DNA of 64,000 bases from Flammeovirga yaeyamensis (GTDB lineage: Bacteria > Bacteroidota > Bacteroidia > Cytophagales > Flammeovirgaceae): positions 1,860,001 through 1,924,000 of the forward strand of contig NZ_CP076133.1 in NCBI RefSeq assembly GCF_018736045.1, given 5' to 3'. Both the position numbers and the translations under genes were made by a program. Positions within the stretch are counted from its first letter, which is position 1; every line of letters begins with the position of its first letter. This document shows positions 7,275 to 14,077 of the stretch, piece by piece. The notes under the pieces are model-generated. The model did no database searches. It had not been told where the DNA came from and worked only from the letters and a program-made list of their open reading frames with translations.

Positions 7275-7784
7275 CTAAACAGATTGGATTTCGTAACCTC
7301 TCCAACTAGCCAACGATAACTCCCACTGTGCTTGGTACACATCAGCGTTAGTTTCAACGTACATGTTGTCAAAGTTTGAATTATCCAATACACTTTCAGC
7401 ATGTAATACATGTGATGCAAAGTCAGCTAATTGACTCTCAGTATAACCATAGATGTTATGAGCATCTTTTATGATGTTATTTGTAGCTAAATCAGTAGCT
7501 AAATCAACATCATGTGAATTATTTACAGGAGTCATATCGTTATCCATTGCTGGCGTTTCATGTGATGTGTTAAACCAAGCTTGAGCCCCTGCAAATACAC
7601 CTGCAACTGCAGGAACTACAAAATGACCAAATGCATAAACGGCTGCACCAGCTACGATTGAAAATGCAACGGCTTTAGCTGCAACAACTGCTACTGTTTT
7701 AACATCGTCTCTTTTAAAGAAATTTATAGTAGCTTCTTTAGTTGACTTGAAATTTACTTTGATTGTATTTAATAAGTTTTTCAT
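7275..7784 (-). CDS. Membrane-anchored protein with lysine-rich N-terminus and acidic C-terminal domain, 169 aa
   Basis: It starts MKNLLNTIKVNFKSTKEATI, has a basic linker (FFKRDD), then a long Ala/Val/Gly hydrophobic region (about residues 29-70). Residues 75-169 are an acidic Asn/Asp-rich soluble domain (HDVDLATDLATNNIIKDAHN, then Tyr/Trp-rich at the end). It looks like the small lysine-rich membrane family with an added domain. The start is preceded by a CCC-AGAT-GGG mini-hairpin within 15 nt of the ATG, as in three other genes. Confidence 0.6.
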   Translation of the reverse strand: MKNLLNTIKVNFKSTKEATINFFKRDDVKTVAVVAAKAVAFSIVAGAAVYAFGHFVVPAVAGVFAGAQAWFNTSHETPAMDNDMTPVNNSHDVDLATDLATNNIIKDAHNIYGYTESQLADFASHVLHAESVLDNSNFDNMYVETNADVYQAQWELSLASWRGYEIQSV

Positions 7785-7889
7785 GATTGATACCCATCTG
7801 GGCGATTAGATTTTAATAATTTATTACTACAGTTTAGATTGATTTTTTACCTTTGGGCTGCGATAGGTTGTAGAGACCCATCGCATTGG

Positions 7890-8066
7890 CTAATACTGAT
7901 ACGTCACACGTAAATAGTCTTCTACTCTGATGAAATCGAAATCAAAACGACGGGCTAGGTCGATTAATGATTCGTTCGAAATGAGTGGTACACCATCACG
8001 AGAACGTGGAAGATTGATACTTGCTTTAATTACCGACACAAGCAGGTCGTTACTTAAATGTTTCAT
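7890..8066 (-). CDS. Short soluble protein, 58 aa
   Basis: I translated this by hand (58 codons). It begins MKHLSNDLLVSVIKASINLP and ends FIRVEDYLRVTYQY; the composition is that of a folded alpha-beta protein, and every neighbouring interval on this strand holds a gene of similar size. No family is recognised. Confidence 0.55.
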   Translation of the reverse strand: MKHLSNDLLVSVIKASINLPRSRDGVPLISNESLIDLARRFDFDFIRVEDYLRVTYQY

Positions 8067-8136
8067 GAGGAAACGTATTTAAAGATTTGATAATTAATTA
8101 AGTATTGATCTTCCTGTATCTCCCAAAGATTTTATT

Positions 8137-8352
8137 TTAAGCTTGATTGGCAGCAGCTTCACGTAAAAGTTCGACGGCTGATGCTTCTGTTTCAGGGTAA
8201 TCCATGATATTGTCAAGGTAGAACCACATTGCAATGTCAAGCTGTTCAGCGTTCATAAATTCGAACTCATGTTCGCCAACAACGATTGTGTTGTTGGAAT
8301 GGTTTAACGCTACGTTTAATACGTCGTCGATGATATCTAATTGATTTTCCAT
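8137..8352 (-). CDS. Small acidic protein, 71 aa
   Basis: MENQLDIIDDVLNVALNHSN, then strand-helix composition (EHEFEFMNAEQLDIAMWFYL) and an acidic C-terminal helix. The ATCAATCATG start context fits the array, and the motif AATCAATCTA lies 30 nt further upstream on this strand. It could be a small DNA mimic or inhibitor by charge alone; no family is recognised. Confidence 0.6.
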   Translation of the reverse strand: MENQLDIIDDVLNVALNHSNNTIVVGEHEFEFMNAEQLDIAMWFYLDNIMDYPETEASAVELLREAAANQA

Positions 8353-8397
8353 GATTGATTAATTTTTAATTGTTGCAGTTTAGATTGATTTCTACAA

Positions 8398-8427
8398 CGA
8401 AAAGAGGCACTGTTGTTGCAATGCCTC
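8398..8427 (-). terminator. Rho-independent-type hairpin
   Basis: Minus-strand GAGGCA(8427-8422)/TGCCTC(8409-8404) with a 12-nt loop, followed by TTTTC. It lies downstream of the 51-aa gene. Confidence 0.6.
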
Positions 8428-8479
8428 AATCGTTGAAAACAATTCGAAGCTGTGGTAGGTTTGTCAAGCTAATATTCTA

Positions 8480-8635
8480 TCACATGTATTGAATACATGT
8501 TTTATGAATTACATCAATAACCTCATCATCTCTTGTTGTTGCGTAACAAGCGATGATTTGATTAGCTGAAAGCATTCTTGCGAAAACTTCGATTTGACGT
8601 AACTCACGAGCGATTGAATAAGTGTTGTCCACCAT
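8480..8635 (-). CDS. Short protein, 51 aa
   Basis: I translated this by hand. It starts MVDNTYSIARELRQIEVFAR and ends VIDVIHKTCIQYM, predicted mostly helical and soluble. It is bracketed upstream by two tandem hairpins (8652-8720) and downstream by a terminator, so it looks like its own small expression unit. No family is recognised. Confidence 0.55.
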   Translation of the reverse strand: MVDNTYSIARELRQIEVFARMLSANQIIACYATTRDDEVIDVIHKTCIQYM

Positions 8636-8651
8636 CGTTCGAATGTTAGTT

Positions 8652-8720
8652 GAGTAAGTACTTTACTATTGGGTGACTTACTCGTACAACCCTCACCTAC
8701 TGTTGATGTAAGTGAGGGTT
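8652..8720. other. Two tandem perfect hairpins between genes
   Basis: GAGTAAGT(8652)/ACTTACTC(8676) is an 8-bp stem. AACCCTCAC(8688)/GTGAGGGTT(8712) is a 9-bp stem. Both lie in the 91-nt gap between the protease-like gene and the 51-aa gene. There is no strong T run on the minus strand, so processing, mRNA stability or attenuation is as likely as termination. Confidence 0.55.
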
Positions 8721-8726
8721 TGTTGT

Positions 8727-9329
8727 TTAATTGAAGTTTGACATAAATAGGCGATACAAACCTGACGATTTGATTTCATCTCTTGTTAATTCAACATTAC
8801 TTGGCACATCGAAATCGCCTTGTAGATACTCAACGATGTTATCTACTTTAGTGATATTGTCACCAACAATATGAGCAATTGCTTCATCCACACGTTTCTC
8901 ATATGGATTCTTCATATCTCTATTGATCATCTTAATCATGTTTTCGTTGAATTGAGCTCGCATGATAGCATGTGACATCTCATGTGCGAATAATGAATCA
9001 AGTTTGTCATCCGAGATGTCTCGTTTGGCGATTGCGATGTAGTTGAATACTTGGTTGTATGAAGCATCAGCAATAGAGCTGTCTTCATTTTGAAAGCCAT
9101 CAAGGCCAAACATACATACGGTTAACGGCTGCATTGCATTGTTTGCATATGCTTGCATTAATCTTAATATGTTTGGTTGCTCGGTGAAGTATTTCATATA
9201 ATTTGGTTGCATGAAATTAAATGCTTCATTTGATTCACCCTCTTTACGAGATTCCATGATTTTATTTACAATTGCGTTTTCAATATCTCTGATATTTGCG
9301 ATTACCTGGTTTGAATTTCTTGTTGTCAT
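8727..9329 (-). CDS. Small zinc-metalloprotease-like protein (HEMSH), 200 aa
   Basis: The segment LDSLFAHEMSHAIMRAQF contains the HExxH zinc-binding motif at 116-120, in a helix preceded by a hydrophobic stretch, as in zincin metallopeptidases. EAIAHIVGD with Glu149, about 30 residues later, could supply the third zinc ligand (gluzincin-like arrangement). There is no signal peptide, so it is predicted cytosolic. The N-terminal 100 residues match no family I know. In phages such proteins can process virion or host proteins; the substrate is unknown. The leader shares CATTAATCACAATTAAAATT with the gene starting at 11784. Confidence 0.65.
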   Translation of the reverse strand: MTTRNSNQVIANIRDIENAIVNKIMESRKEGESNEAFNFMQPNYMKYFTEQPNILRLMQAYANNAMQPLTVCMFGLDGFQNEDSSIADASYNQVFNYIAIAKRDISDDKLDSLFAHEMSHAIMRAQFNENMIKMINRDMKNPYEKRVDEAIAHIVGDNITKVDNIVEYLQGDFDVPSNVELTRDEIKSSGLYRLFMSNFN

Positions 9330-9391
9330 GATGATTTAATTTTAATTGTGATTAATGTTTGATTGAATGACGAGAAGGGGTATACCCCCTC

Positions 9392-9583
9392 TCATTCTTT
9401 AAAGGCGATACGCTTATCGTAATCGCTGAACAGTTCGTAGATGATTTCATGTTCGTCACTTGGAGTAAACTCGTCTATCTTTAGACGATGTTCCACACCT
9501 CTAATCGAATAGATGATGTGTGTGAGTCCTATGACGTACTTAACTTCTGTCTTGAACTCGTTGAATGTGATTAATTTATTCAT
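9392..9583 (-). CDS. Small soluble protein, 63 aa
   Basis: MNKLITFNEFKTEVKYVIGL, with a central strand pair (IIYSIRGVEHRLKIDEF) and an acidic C-terminal helix. A GAGAAGGGG/CCCCCTCTC perfect hairpin (9372-9393) overlaps its stop codon. No family is recognised. Confidence 0.55.
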   Translation of the reverse strand: MNKLITFNEFKTEVKYVIGLTHIIYSIRGVEHRLKIDEFTPSDEHEIIYELFSDYDKRIAFKE

Positions 9584-9603
9584 ATATTAACTGTTGTAAT
9601 AAA

Positions 9604-9912
9604 CTATACAGGCATGTTGTTGTTGTATCTAGCTTTTTGAGAAGCTGACATTGGGAATACTGTTTTTAATACTCCTTCAACTGAGAATATGAATGCCATG
9701 TCGTTTATGTTTATAGCTACTGCACCGTATGAATCCACACCAGCAACTCTATGACGTAAGTCTATCAAGTTTGCTACTTGTGGTGTATTTAATGCATTGC
9801 TTAATTTTCTTCTTGTTGCATCGAAGTCTAATGAATCGTCTCTTCTTTCCATGTATCTTTCGACTGCGTGTGATGATACTTCACCTAATTGATTTAATGA
9901 TAATGTTGTCAT
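9604..9912 (-). CDS. Small protein of RNase/toxin-like fold type, 102 aa
   Basis: SSHAVERYMERRDDSLDFDA near the N-terminus resembles the HAxxRxxER helix of DUF4258-type and related small proteins, some of which are toxin-like. The rest has alternating strands (YGAVAININDMAFIFSVEG, VLKTVFPM). This resemblance is weak and I would not assign toxicity. Its leader carries a CCC-ACGA-GGG mini-hairpin just before the ATG. Confidence 0.5.
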   Translation of the reverse strand: MTTLSLNQLGEVSSHAVERYMERRDDSLDFDATRRKLSNALNTPQVANLIDLRHRVAGVDSYGAVAININDMAFIFSVEGVLKTVFPMSASQKARYNNNMPV

Positions 9913-10047
9913 GATGTTGGCCCTCGTGGGTAATTGATTGTTGATTGAATGATTGAAATGAGTTTAAATGCAGAAAGGCCACCCCCTTGCGAGAGTCGCC
10001 TATCTAATCTGATTTTTAATTGTACTTGATGTTTTATTTGTTGGCAA

Positions 10048-10296
10048 TTATGCGTTTGCCACTAACGTGATTAATGATGCTAGCTCTGTTGCAAACAGTA
10101 CTGATAACAAGACCGGCACAGATACGCATAATTCACCGGCTAACGCAACGATGAATGGTACTGATCCAACGAATGGTGTTAATACCAACGTAGTTGTTAC
10201 TGCTACAGCACAAACAATCTCTGTTGTTGATGCTGTTTCGAAGAAATCTTTAACAGCTTTAACGACTGTTTTGATTGATTTTAATAACTTTTTCAT
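10048..10296 (-). CDS. Small membrane protein with lysine-rich N-terminus, 82 aa
   Basis: It starts MKKLLKSIKTVVKAVKDFFE, a textbook amphipathic basic helix, followed by two hydrophobic segments (about 27-45 and 47-80). It is the clearest member of the lysine-rich membrane family. A CCCC-TAT-GGGG mini-hairpin lies just upstream of the ATG, followed further upstream by the conserved AGAGCGTACAAAGTGAG block and the structured interval at 10340-10610. Holin-like or membrane-toxin activity is possible but unproven. Confidence 0.65.
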   Translation of the reverse strand: MKKLLKSIKTVVKAVKDFFETASTTEIVCAVAVTTTLVLTPFVGSVPFIVALAGELCVSVPVLLSVLFATELASLITLVANA

Positions 10297-10339
10297 ATGA
10301 TTGCCCCCTATGGGGTGTTTATAATTTTGATTTGATTAA

Positions 10340-10490
10340 CTCACTTTGTACGCTCTATGCACTAAGGGTTCAATACGAATGGTCACTGCTAATTACATCT
10401 AGGCGCTACCTAGCTTGTGTTCACTACATGATTTCATCCACCAGTCATGAGATTTAACTCAAACGTATGGTACGTGTGTATTGAATTGGC
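10340..10490. ncRNA. Multibranch structured RNA candidate A
   Basis: An 8-bp closing helix TTCAATAC(10369)/GTATTGAA(10478) encloses three short hairpins: CTAGG(10399)/CCTAG(10409), CATGA(10427)/TCATG(10445) and ACGTA(10463)/TACGT(10471). A closed multiloop with three arms in about 117 nt is unlikely to be pure chance in a gene-free interval. CTCACTTTGTACGCTCT at 10340-10356 matches 6973-6989. The strand is undecided. Confidence 0.45.
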
Positions 10491-10511
10491 CCTAATACAT
10501 AAAGACTCTCA

Positions 10512-10610
10512 TTAGACAACTAGTCACTGGTCCACCCCCTCCGTTTTAGCTTGGGGCATCCTGCGTGTGACTTAGTGTGACAATTGTTCGCAACACAATT
10601 GCTAGTCTAA
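10512..10610. ncRNA. Multibranch structured RNA candidate B
   Basis: TTAGAC(10512)/GTCTAA(10605) closes a structure with an internal arm GTCAC(10523)/GTGAC(10567), extended inward by CCCC/GGGG (about 10535-10538 with 10553-10556), and a hairpin CAATTGT(10581)/ACAATTG(10595). Together with candidate A it fills the 404-nt gap between two genes for small membrane proteins. A further GTGTCG/CGACAC hairpin lies at 10664-10683. Confidence 0.4.
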
Positions 10611-10700
10611 CGATCCTAAAGTTTCTATACTTTGATCTCAGATTTAACTGATTTTTGAAGACTGTGTCGGTACGACTTCGACACGATTAGCGTTGGGTGG

Positions 10701-11174
10701 TTACGCTTTGGCAACTTTAACCATAGTTAAAGAGAAGTAGAATAAACTGAATACAACTAACGTGTAACCAAGTGTTATTGATGTACCAAACACAACTGCG
10801 GCTGTAGCTACAGCTGATACTACTGATACATTAACTTCTTGTTCTTTAACCTCTACTTTTGCAGTGAATACTTCTTTTACTGCGTTTACGACTTTGTTTA
10901 TGAAATTTTTCATGATCTTTTTTCTGTTTTGTTTTAATATTGATACACCTAGTATAGTGCCTTGTTTTAATAAGTTGAATGTGACTTTGACCATACTATC
11001 AACAGCAGGCTCAGTTGCTAATTTGACTTTTAATTCATCACATTGTTCTTGTGTTAAATCCAAAGACAAGTCTTTAACTAACTTATCAAAGTCGTTTACT
11101 TTGTGGTAAACATCTCTCAATTGAGATAATGTGTTTTCATCTTTTACTATTTTGTTAAACTCTATTGTTGTCAT
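10701..11174 (-). CDS. Probable dual-start membrane protein (157 aa, internal 70-aa form)
   Basis: The long form has a soluble helical N-terminal part (MTTIEFNKIVKDENTLSQLR to about residue 87). At 10913 there is an in-frame ATG in the AGATCATGAAAAA context used for gene starts throughout this array. From it the product is MKNFINKVVNAVKEVFTAKV plus a hydrophobic tail, 70 aa, which is the plan of the stand-alone lysine-rich membrane proteins. Two products from one gene, a membrane effector and an N-terminally extended version, recall phage holin/antiholin pairs; this is an inference. The start at 11174 is preceded by a CCC-GTAT-GGG mini-hairpin. Confidence 0.6.
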   Translation of the reverse strand: MTTIEFNKIVKDENTLSQLRDVYHKVNDFDKLVKDLSLDLTQEQCDELKVKLATEPAVDSMVKVTFNLLKQGTILGVSILKQNRKKIMKNFINKVVNAVKEVFTAKVEVKEQEVNVSVVSAVATAAVVFGTSITLGYTLVVFSLFYFSLTMVKVAKA

Positions 11175-11228
11175 GTTTTGATCCCCATACGGGTGGTTGA
11201 ATATTTTAGAATTTGATTGAATTTTGAC

Positions 11229-11274
11229 ACCCCTATACGGTTACGAACCGTAATTACGCACGATGCTAGGGGGT
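11229..11274. other. Nested hairpin downstream of the acidic protein gene
   Basis: ACGGTT(11237)/AACCGT(11246) sits inside ACCCCT(11229)/AGGGGT (within 11268-11274). It is a possible weak terminator for the gene ending at 11281; there is no T run. Confidence 0.45.
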
Positions 11275-11280
11275 TATTAA

Positions 11281-11784
11281 TTAGTCTAATAACTCGTTGA
11301 ATTTGGAAAATTCGTCTATCAATAGGTTGAATACATGCACCAAAGCAACTGTATTTTCTTTTTCAATGAGTTCGTCTAAAGACTCGTCATCGTCTTCGAC
11401 GTTTACTTCTAACTCTTCAAGTTTAAGTTCTAATACTTTGAACTTGAATTGTAGTAGAAGATTGTCATTGTCTTCCATTACAGATTCGATTATTTCAACA
11501 TCTGTCTTAGTTACCTTAGATACTTTCTTAATGTCATTAACATGGTGCATTAATTTTGCAACTAATGATAGATTGACTGAGTCTATTGAGACTTCTTCTT
11601 TTGAATCTAGTTTTGAGAATTGTTCTAACAAATCAAAAGTGCTGTCCAGCATTGTTATGATGATGTATTCTAACTGCTCTTGTGTAGTTTTATACAACTT
11701 AGTGTTACCTTTACATACGTTTGCGAACACTCTAACTACATCTCTTTTTAATTGTTTCTTTTGTTGTCTTGTTACGTTTTTCAT
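11281..11784 (-). CDS. Helical acidic protein, 167 aa
   Basis: The N-terminus is basic (MKNVTRQQKKQLKRDVVRVF); the remainder is Glu/Asp/Leu-rich helix, with LELKLEELEVNVEDDDESLD near 118-137. No signal or membrane segment is visible. It is likely a coiled-coil or helical-bundle protein. No family is recognised. Its leader shares 20 nt (CATTAATCACAATTAAAATT) with the metalloprotease-like gene, and a strongly structured interval lies upstream. Confidence 0.6.
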   Translation of the reverse strand: MKNVTRQQKKQLKRDVVRVFANVCKGNTKLYKTTQEQLEYIIITMLDSTFDLLEQFSKLDSKEEVSIDSVNLSLVAKLMHHVNDIKKVSKVTKTDVEIIESVMEDNDNLLLQFKFKVLELKLEELEVNVEDDDESLDELIEKENTVALVHVFNLLIDEFSKFNELLD

Positions 11785-11845
11785 GATCTTATAATTTTAA
11801 TTGTGATTAATGATTTCCACTGTTAACTGATTTTTCTAACTTTGT

Positions 11846-11945
11846 GTTGAGCCAACCGCAGTATGGTGTTCGTTATTGGTAAACGACGTAGCGGCTGACT
11901 CTCAACCAAGTGTCACTTACCTCCAACAGAGGTCAGACGACTTGG
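11846..11945. ncRNA. Structured RNA candidate C: three-tier hairpin plus adjoining hairpin
   Basis: GTTGAG(11846)/CTCAAC(11901), CCGC(11856)/GCGG(11891) and TCGTT(11870)/AACGA(11882) nest in one arm. It is followed without gap by CCAAGT(11906)/ACTTGG(11940) with inner ACCTC(11919)/GAGGT(11929). CACTTACCTC...GAGG also occurs near 7110. Nested, symmetrical internal loops are typical of functional RNAs. A strong + strand terminator lies 200 nt downstream. Confidence 0.5.
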
Positions 11946-11967
11946 ATTTCTTCAATAAGCAAATGGA

Positions 11968-12108
11968 CTAGATGTTCATGTACTTGTCATGGATTCGACA
12001 GCGTATAGCATCACCCATACCACCTGAACACTGCCACACAATGGTGACGAGTTCATTATCGGATAGCATGGTAGCTAATGGATACGAATCTTTAATTGAC
12101 TCTAACAT
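11968..12108 (-). CDS. Short protein, 46 aa
   Basis: I translated this by hand. MLESIKDSYPLATMLSDNEL, then VTIVWQCSGGMGDAIRCRIH and a short tail. Composition is that of a folded protein and better than the opposing + strand frame, which runs through the terminator at 12140. No family is recognised; start and existence are moderately sure. Confidence 0.4.
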   Translation of the reverse strand: MLESIKDSYPLATMLSDNELVTIVWQCSGGMGDAIRCRIHDKYMNI

Positions 12109-12139
12109 ATTGGTAGTGTCTTGTGAATTGGAGCAAGTC

Positions 12140-12179
12140 AAGCCTAATGATCTGCTGGAACAGTTCGTTAGGCTTTTCT
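12140..12179 (+). terminator. Strong + strand terminator without an upstream + strand gene
   Basis: AAGCCTAA(12140)/TTAGGCTT(12168), extended by matches inside the arm (GA, CTG/CAG), is followed by TTCTTTT. The nearest + strand candidate transcript is the structured interval at 11846-11945, which argues that this RNA is read on the + strand. Confidence 0.7.
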
Positions 12180-12182
12180 TTT

Positions 12183-12520
12183 AATGTTGATACTAATCTT
12201 CTCAACTCTCCCTCCAATCGAAACTGATTTTCTAAAAGATCCCCCTACGTACATGGCGAAAAAGTTTTTCCGAACACGAATGGTTTCAGAACTTTAGGTA
12301 TAGGGGGGGGATGACGAGAGTTCGAAGATACGGGGAGTTTCGGTAAGATACTCCCATGATTACAACCTCACAGAATTTTTTCGAACTTTACCCACCTGAA
12401 AATAAACACATTACTTGGGGGTTGAAGGTGGGGGGGGCTTTATATAATTATATAGAAGACTGGGAGATCGTTATTTTAAGTACTATGTTTGTGTTCAACC
12501 GCAATCAAAATTAAAACCTA
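12183..12520. other. Gene-free strand-switch region with four G runs
   Basis: Transcription changes from minus (left) to + (endonuclease gene). The + strand carries G8 at 12303-12310, GGGG near 12334, G5 at 12417-12421 and G8 at 12430-12437, next to an AT palindrome TATATAATTATATA (about 12441). The last part holds a promoter -7 candidate TATGTTTG at 12484-12491, 30 nt before the endonuclease ATG. The G runs could form a quadruplex, act at an origin, or be slippage sites. Confidence 0.45.
12484..12491 (+). promoter_or_regulatory. -7 promoter element candidate (TATGTTTG)
   Basis: This matches the Bacteroidetes -7 consensus TAnnTTTG exactly and lies 30 nt upstream of the NUMOD4/HNH gene. The -33 position (around 12461) reads TGG, so the promoter is incomplete by consensus. 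Confidence 0.4.
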
Positions 12521-13723
12521 ATGGACACAAAATTATATCAAATTTCAGACGACTTCCCTGGTTACTTTATCAACAAGCAAGGACAAGTTTGGTCAGAACT
12601 TGCCGACACCTTTCTCTCACCTGCAATGAAAGGAGCTGCATTACACGTTCGACTTCGCGTTAACGGTAAACGTGAACGTTATGCAGTTCCTTTACTGATG
12701 CTTAAAGCGTTCACACGTTTGACGAAACTACCAAGTGGTTACAAATACAAATATCTTGACGGTGACGCATCAAATTGCGCGTTATCCAATCTCGATATGT
12801 ATAAACCTGAACGCAAGGTTGTACCAACTCGTAAGCACCTAACGTTTAATGATATTGACGTTAGTGAATACATCGAATTGTTGGATGGTGAAAAGTGGAA
12901 ACAAGTTGATGGCAAAGAAAAGTATGGCATATCCAATAAGGGTCGTGTGTTTAGTGTAAGTAGATCAAGACTGATGAAATCGCACGTCAATGATGGAGCA
13001 TTATGTGTAGGCACTGTTAATGGCGATATTTATCTCCGACGTGGAGTCATTATACATTTCGTTGATCCTACCTATGAGCAGTCAACACATTCTGTCTATT
13101 TCAAAGATGGCAACCACCATAACTACGATGTCGACAACATGATTGTTCGTAAGCAGTCGTTGACGTTTAACGAACTTCGAAAGTTAATGAATATACCGCA
13201 TGAGAAGGGTGAAATTTGGAAGCAGGTATATGGCGCATCAGCGTACGGTGTTAGTAATCACGGTAGAGTGTTTAATGTGCATACAGGCGTTTTAAAGCTA
13301 GGCGGTAGACTTAAAGATACAACAGTAAAAAGTGAAAGGTATTACTTTAGAACAAGCCTGCGATTGGATAATGGTATTATACGTAGTGTAGGTGTTCACA
13401 AACTTGTCGCACGTATGTTCATTGACTTTAATTATATACAGAAAGGTTTAGTTGTTGATCATATTAATGCAGATGACACGTTGAATAACCATGTATCTAA
13501 CTTACGTGTAATCAAGCCAAGGCATAACGCCACACGAGCGAAAATTGGAAATAATAAAACGGGATATCTAGGTGTAGAGCAGTTACGTTCTGGGTTGTAT
13601 CGGGCGGTAATTAGGGTCAATGGTGTTAAACACAAATCAGAAACAGTCAACACAGCGCACGAAGCTCACGAGCTCTACCTTGATATGTACGAGAAACAAA
13701 CAGGGCATCGTAATATTTATTGA
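12521..13723 (+). CDS. Homing-type endonuclease with three NUMOD4/HNH-like modules and AP2 domain
   Basis: Three repeats of a NUMOD4-like segment are visible: YQISDDFPGYFINKQGQVWS (6-25), WKQVDGKEKYGISNKGRVFS (126-145) and WKQVYGASAYGVSNHGRVFN (233-252). Each is followed by an HNH-like segment. The first two are degenerate (YLDGDASNCALSNL; VYFKDGNHHNYDVDN); the third is intact (VVDHINADDTLNNHVSNLR, 311-329, with Asp313-His314). Residues 348-392 form an AP2-type DNA-binding domain (GVEQLRSGLYRAVIRVNG and later TAHEAHELYLDMY). NUMOD4-HNH-AP2 proteins are free-standing homing endonucleases of phages. This gene is on the opposite strand to its neighbours and is surrounded by non-coding DNA, as expected for an insertion. 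Confidence 0.85.
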   Translation: MDTKLYQISDDFPGYFINKQGQVWSELADTFLSPAMKGAALHVRLRVNGKRERYAVPLLMLKAFTRLTKLPSGYKYKYLDGDASNCALSNLDMYKPERKVVPTRKHLTFNDIDVSEYIELLDGEKWKQVDGKEKYGISNKGRVFSVSRSRLMKSHVNDGALCVGTVNGDIYLRRGVIIHFVDPTYEQSTHSVYFKDGNHHNYDVDNMIVRKQSLTFNELRKLMNIPHEKGEIWKQVYGASAYGVSNHGRVFNVHTGVLKLGGRLKDTTVKSERYYFRTSLRLDNGIIRSVGVHKLVARMFIDFNYIQKGLVVDHINADDTLNNHVSNLRVIKPRHNATRAKIGNNKTGYLGVEQLRSGLYRAVIRVNGVKHKSETVNTAHEAHELYLDMYEKQTGHRNIY

Positions 13724-13948
13724 TTTTCCCTCAAATAATCAGCCGAAAAAAGTCAATTTGCTCCTTTTGGTAAGCTGTTAGATTCGACCGGGGGGTAGGT
13801 CGATTTTCTCAGAATTGACGGGGTTGTTTTTGAGTTCCTTAAACCGTGAACACGCTCAACCATGTTTCATGCACAGTTTCATTGTGCATTATAACATTAT
13901 TCGGTAACTTAGGTGTGAGAAAAAAAGATTAAAGAGCAATAGCAGTCG

Positions 13949-13983
13949 AACTCGTCGTTTAGGTTTCTAGCCGACGAGTTTTT
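13949..13983 (+). terminator. Rho-independent terminator
   Basis: AACTCGTCG(13949)/CGACGAGTT(13972), 9-bp perfect stem followed by TTT. It may end the endonuclease transcript or a short RNA. Confidence 0.75.
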
Positions 13984-14046
13984 CCTATCTTGCAACATCC
14001 TTGATCATCGACCAGTCGTCGGTGCAAGCTTTCATATTATTAGTGG

Positions 14047-14077
14047 CCTCAGCAAGAAATTGTTGAGGTTTTTGTTT
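14047..14077 (+). terminator. Rho-independent terminator
   Basis: CCTCA-g-CAA with TTG-t-TGAGG (14047-14068), GAAA-type loop, followed by TTTTTGTTT. No gene lies between this and the preceding terminator. Confidence 0.7.

Noticed and set aside
10369-10485. tRNA-like cloverleaf
   Set aside because: It has a closing stem and three arms, but arm lengths, spacing and loop sequences do not match tRNA.
416-12108. Integron cassette array
   Set aside because: The layout is cassette-like, but no integron integrase is present and the intergenic motif does not form attC-type sites; the recombinase here is of the phage/ICE type.
11972-12184. 70-codon + strand frame
   Set aside because: Its last codons are the stem and T run of a strong terminator and its composition is poor; the opposite 46-aa frame is preferred.
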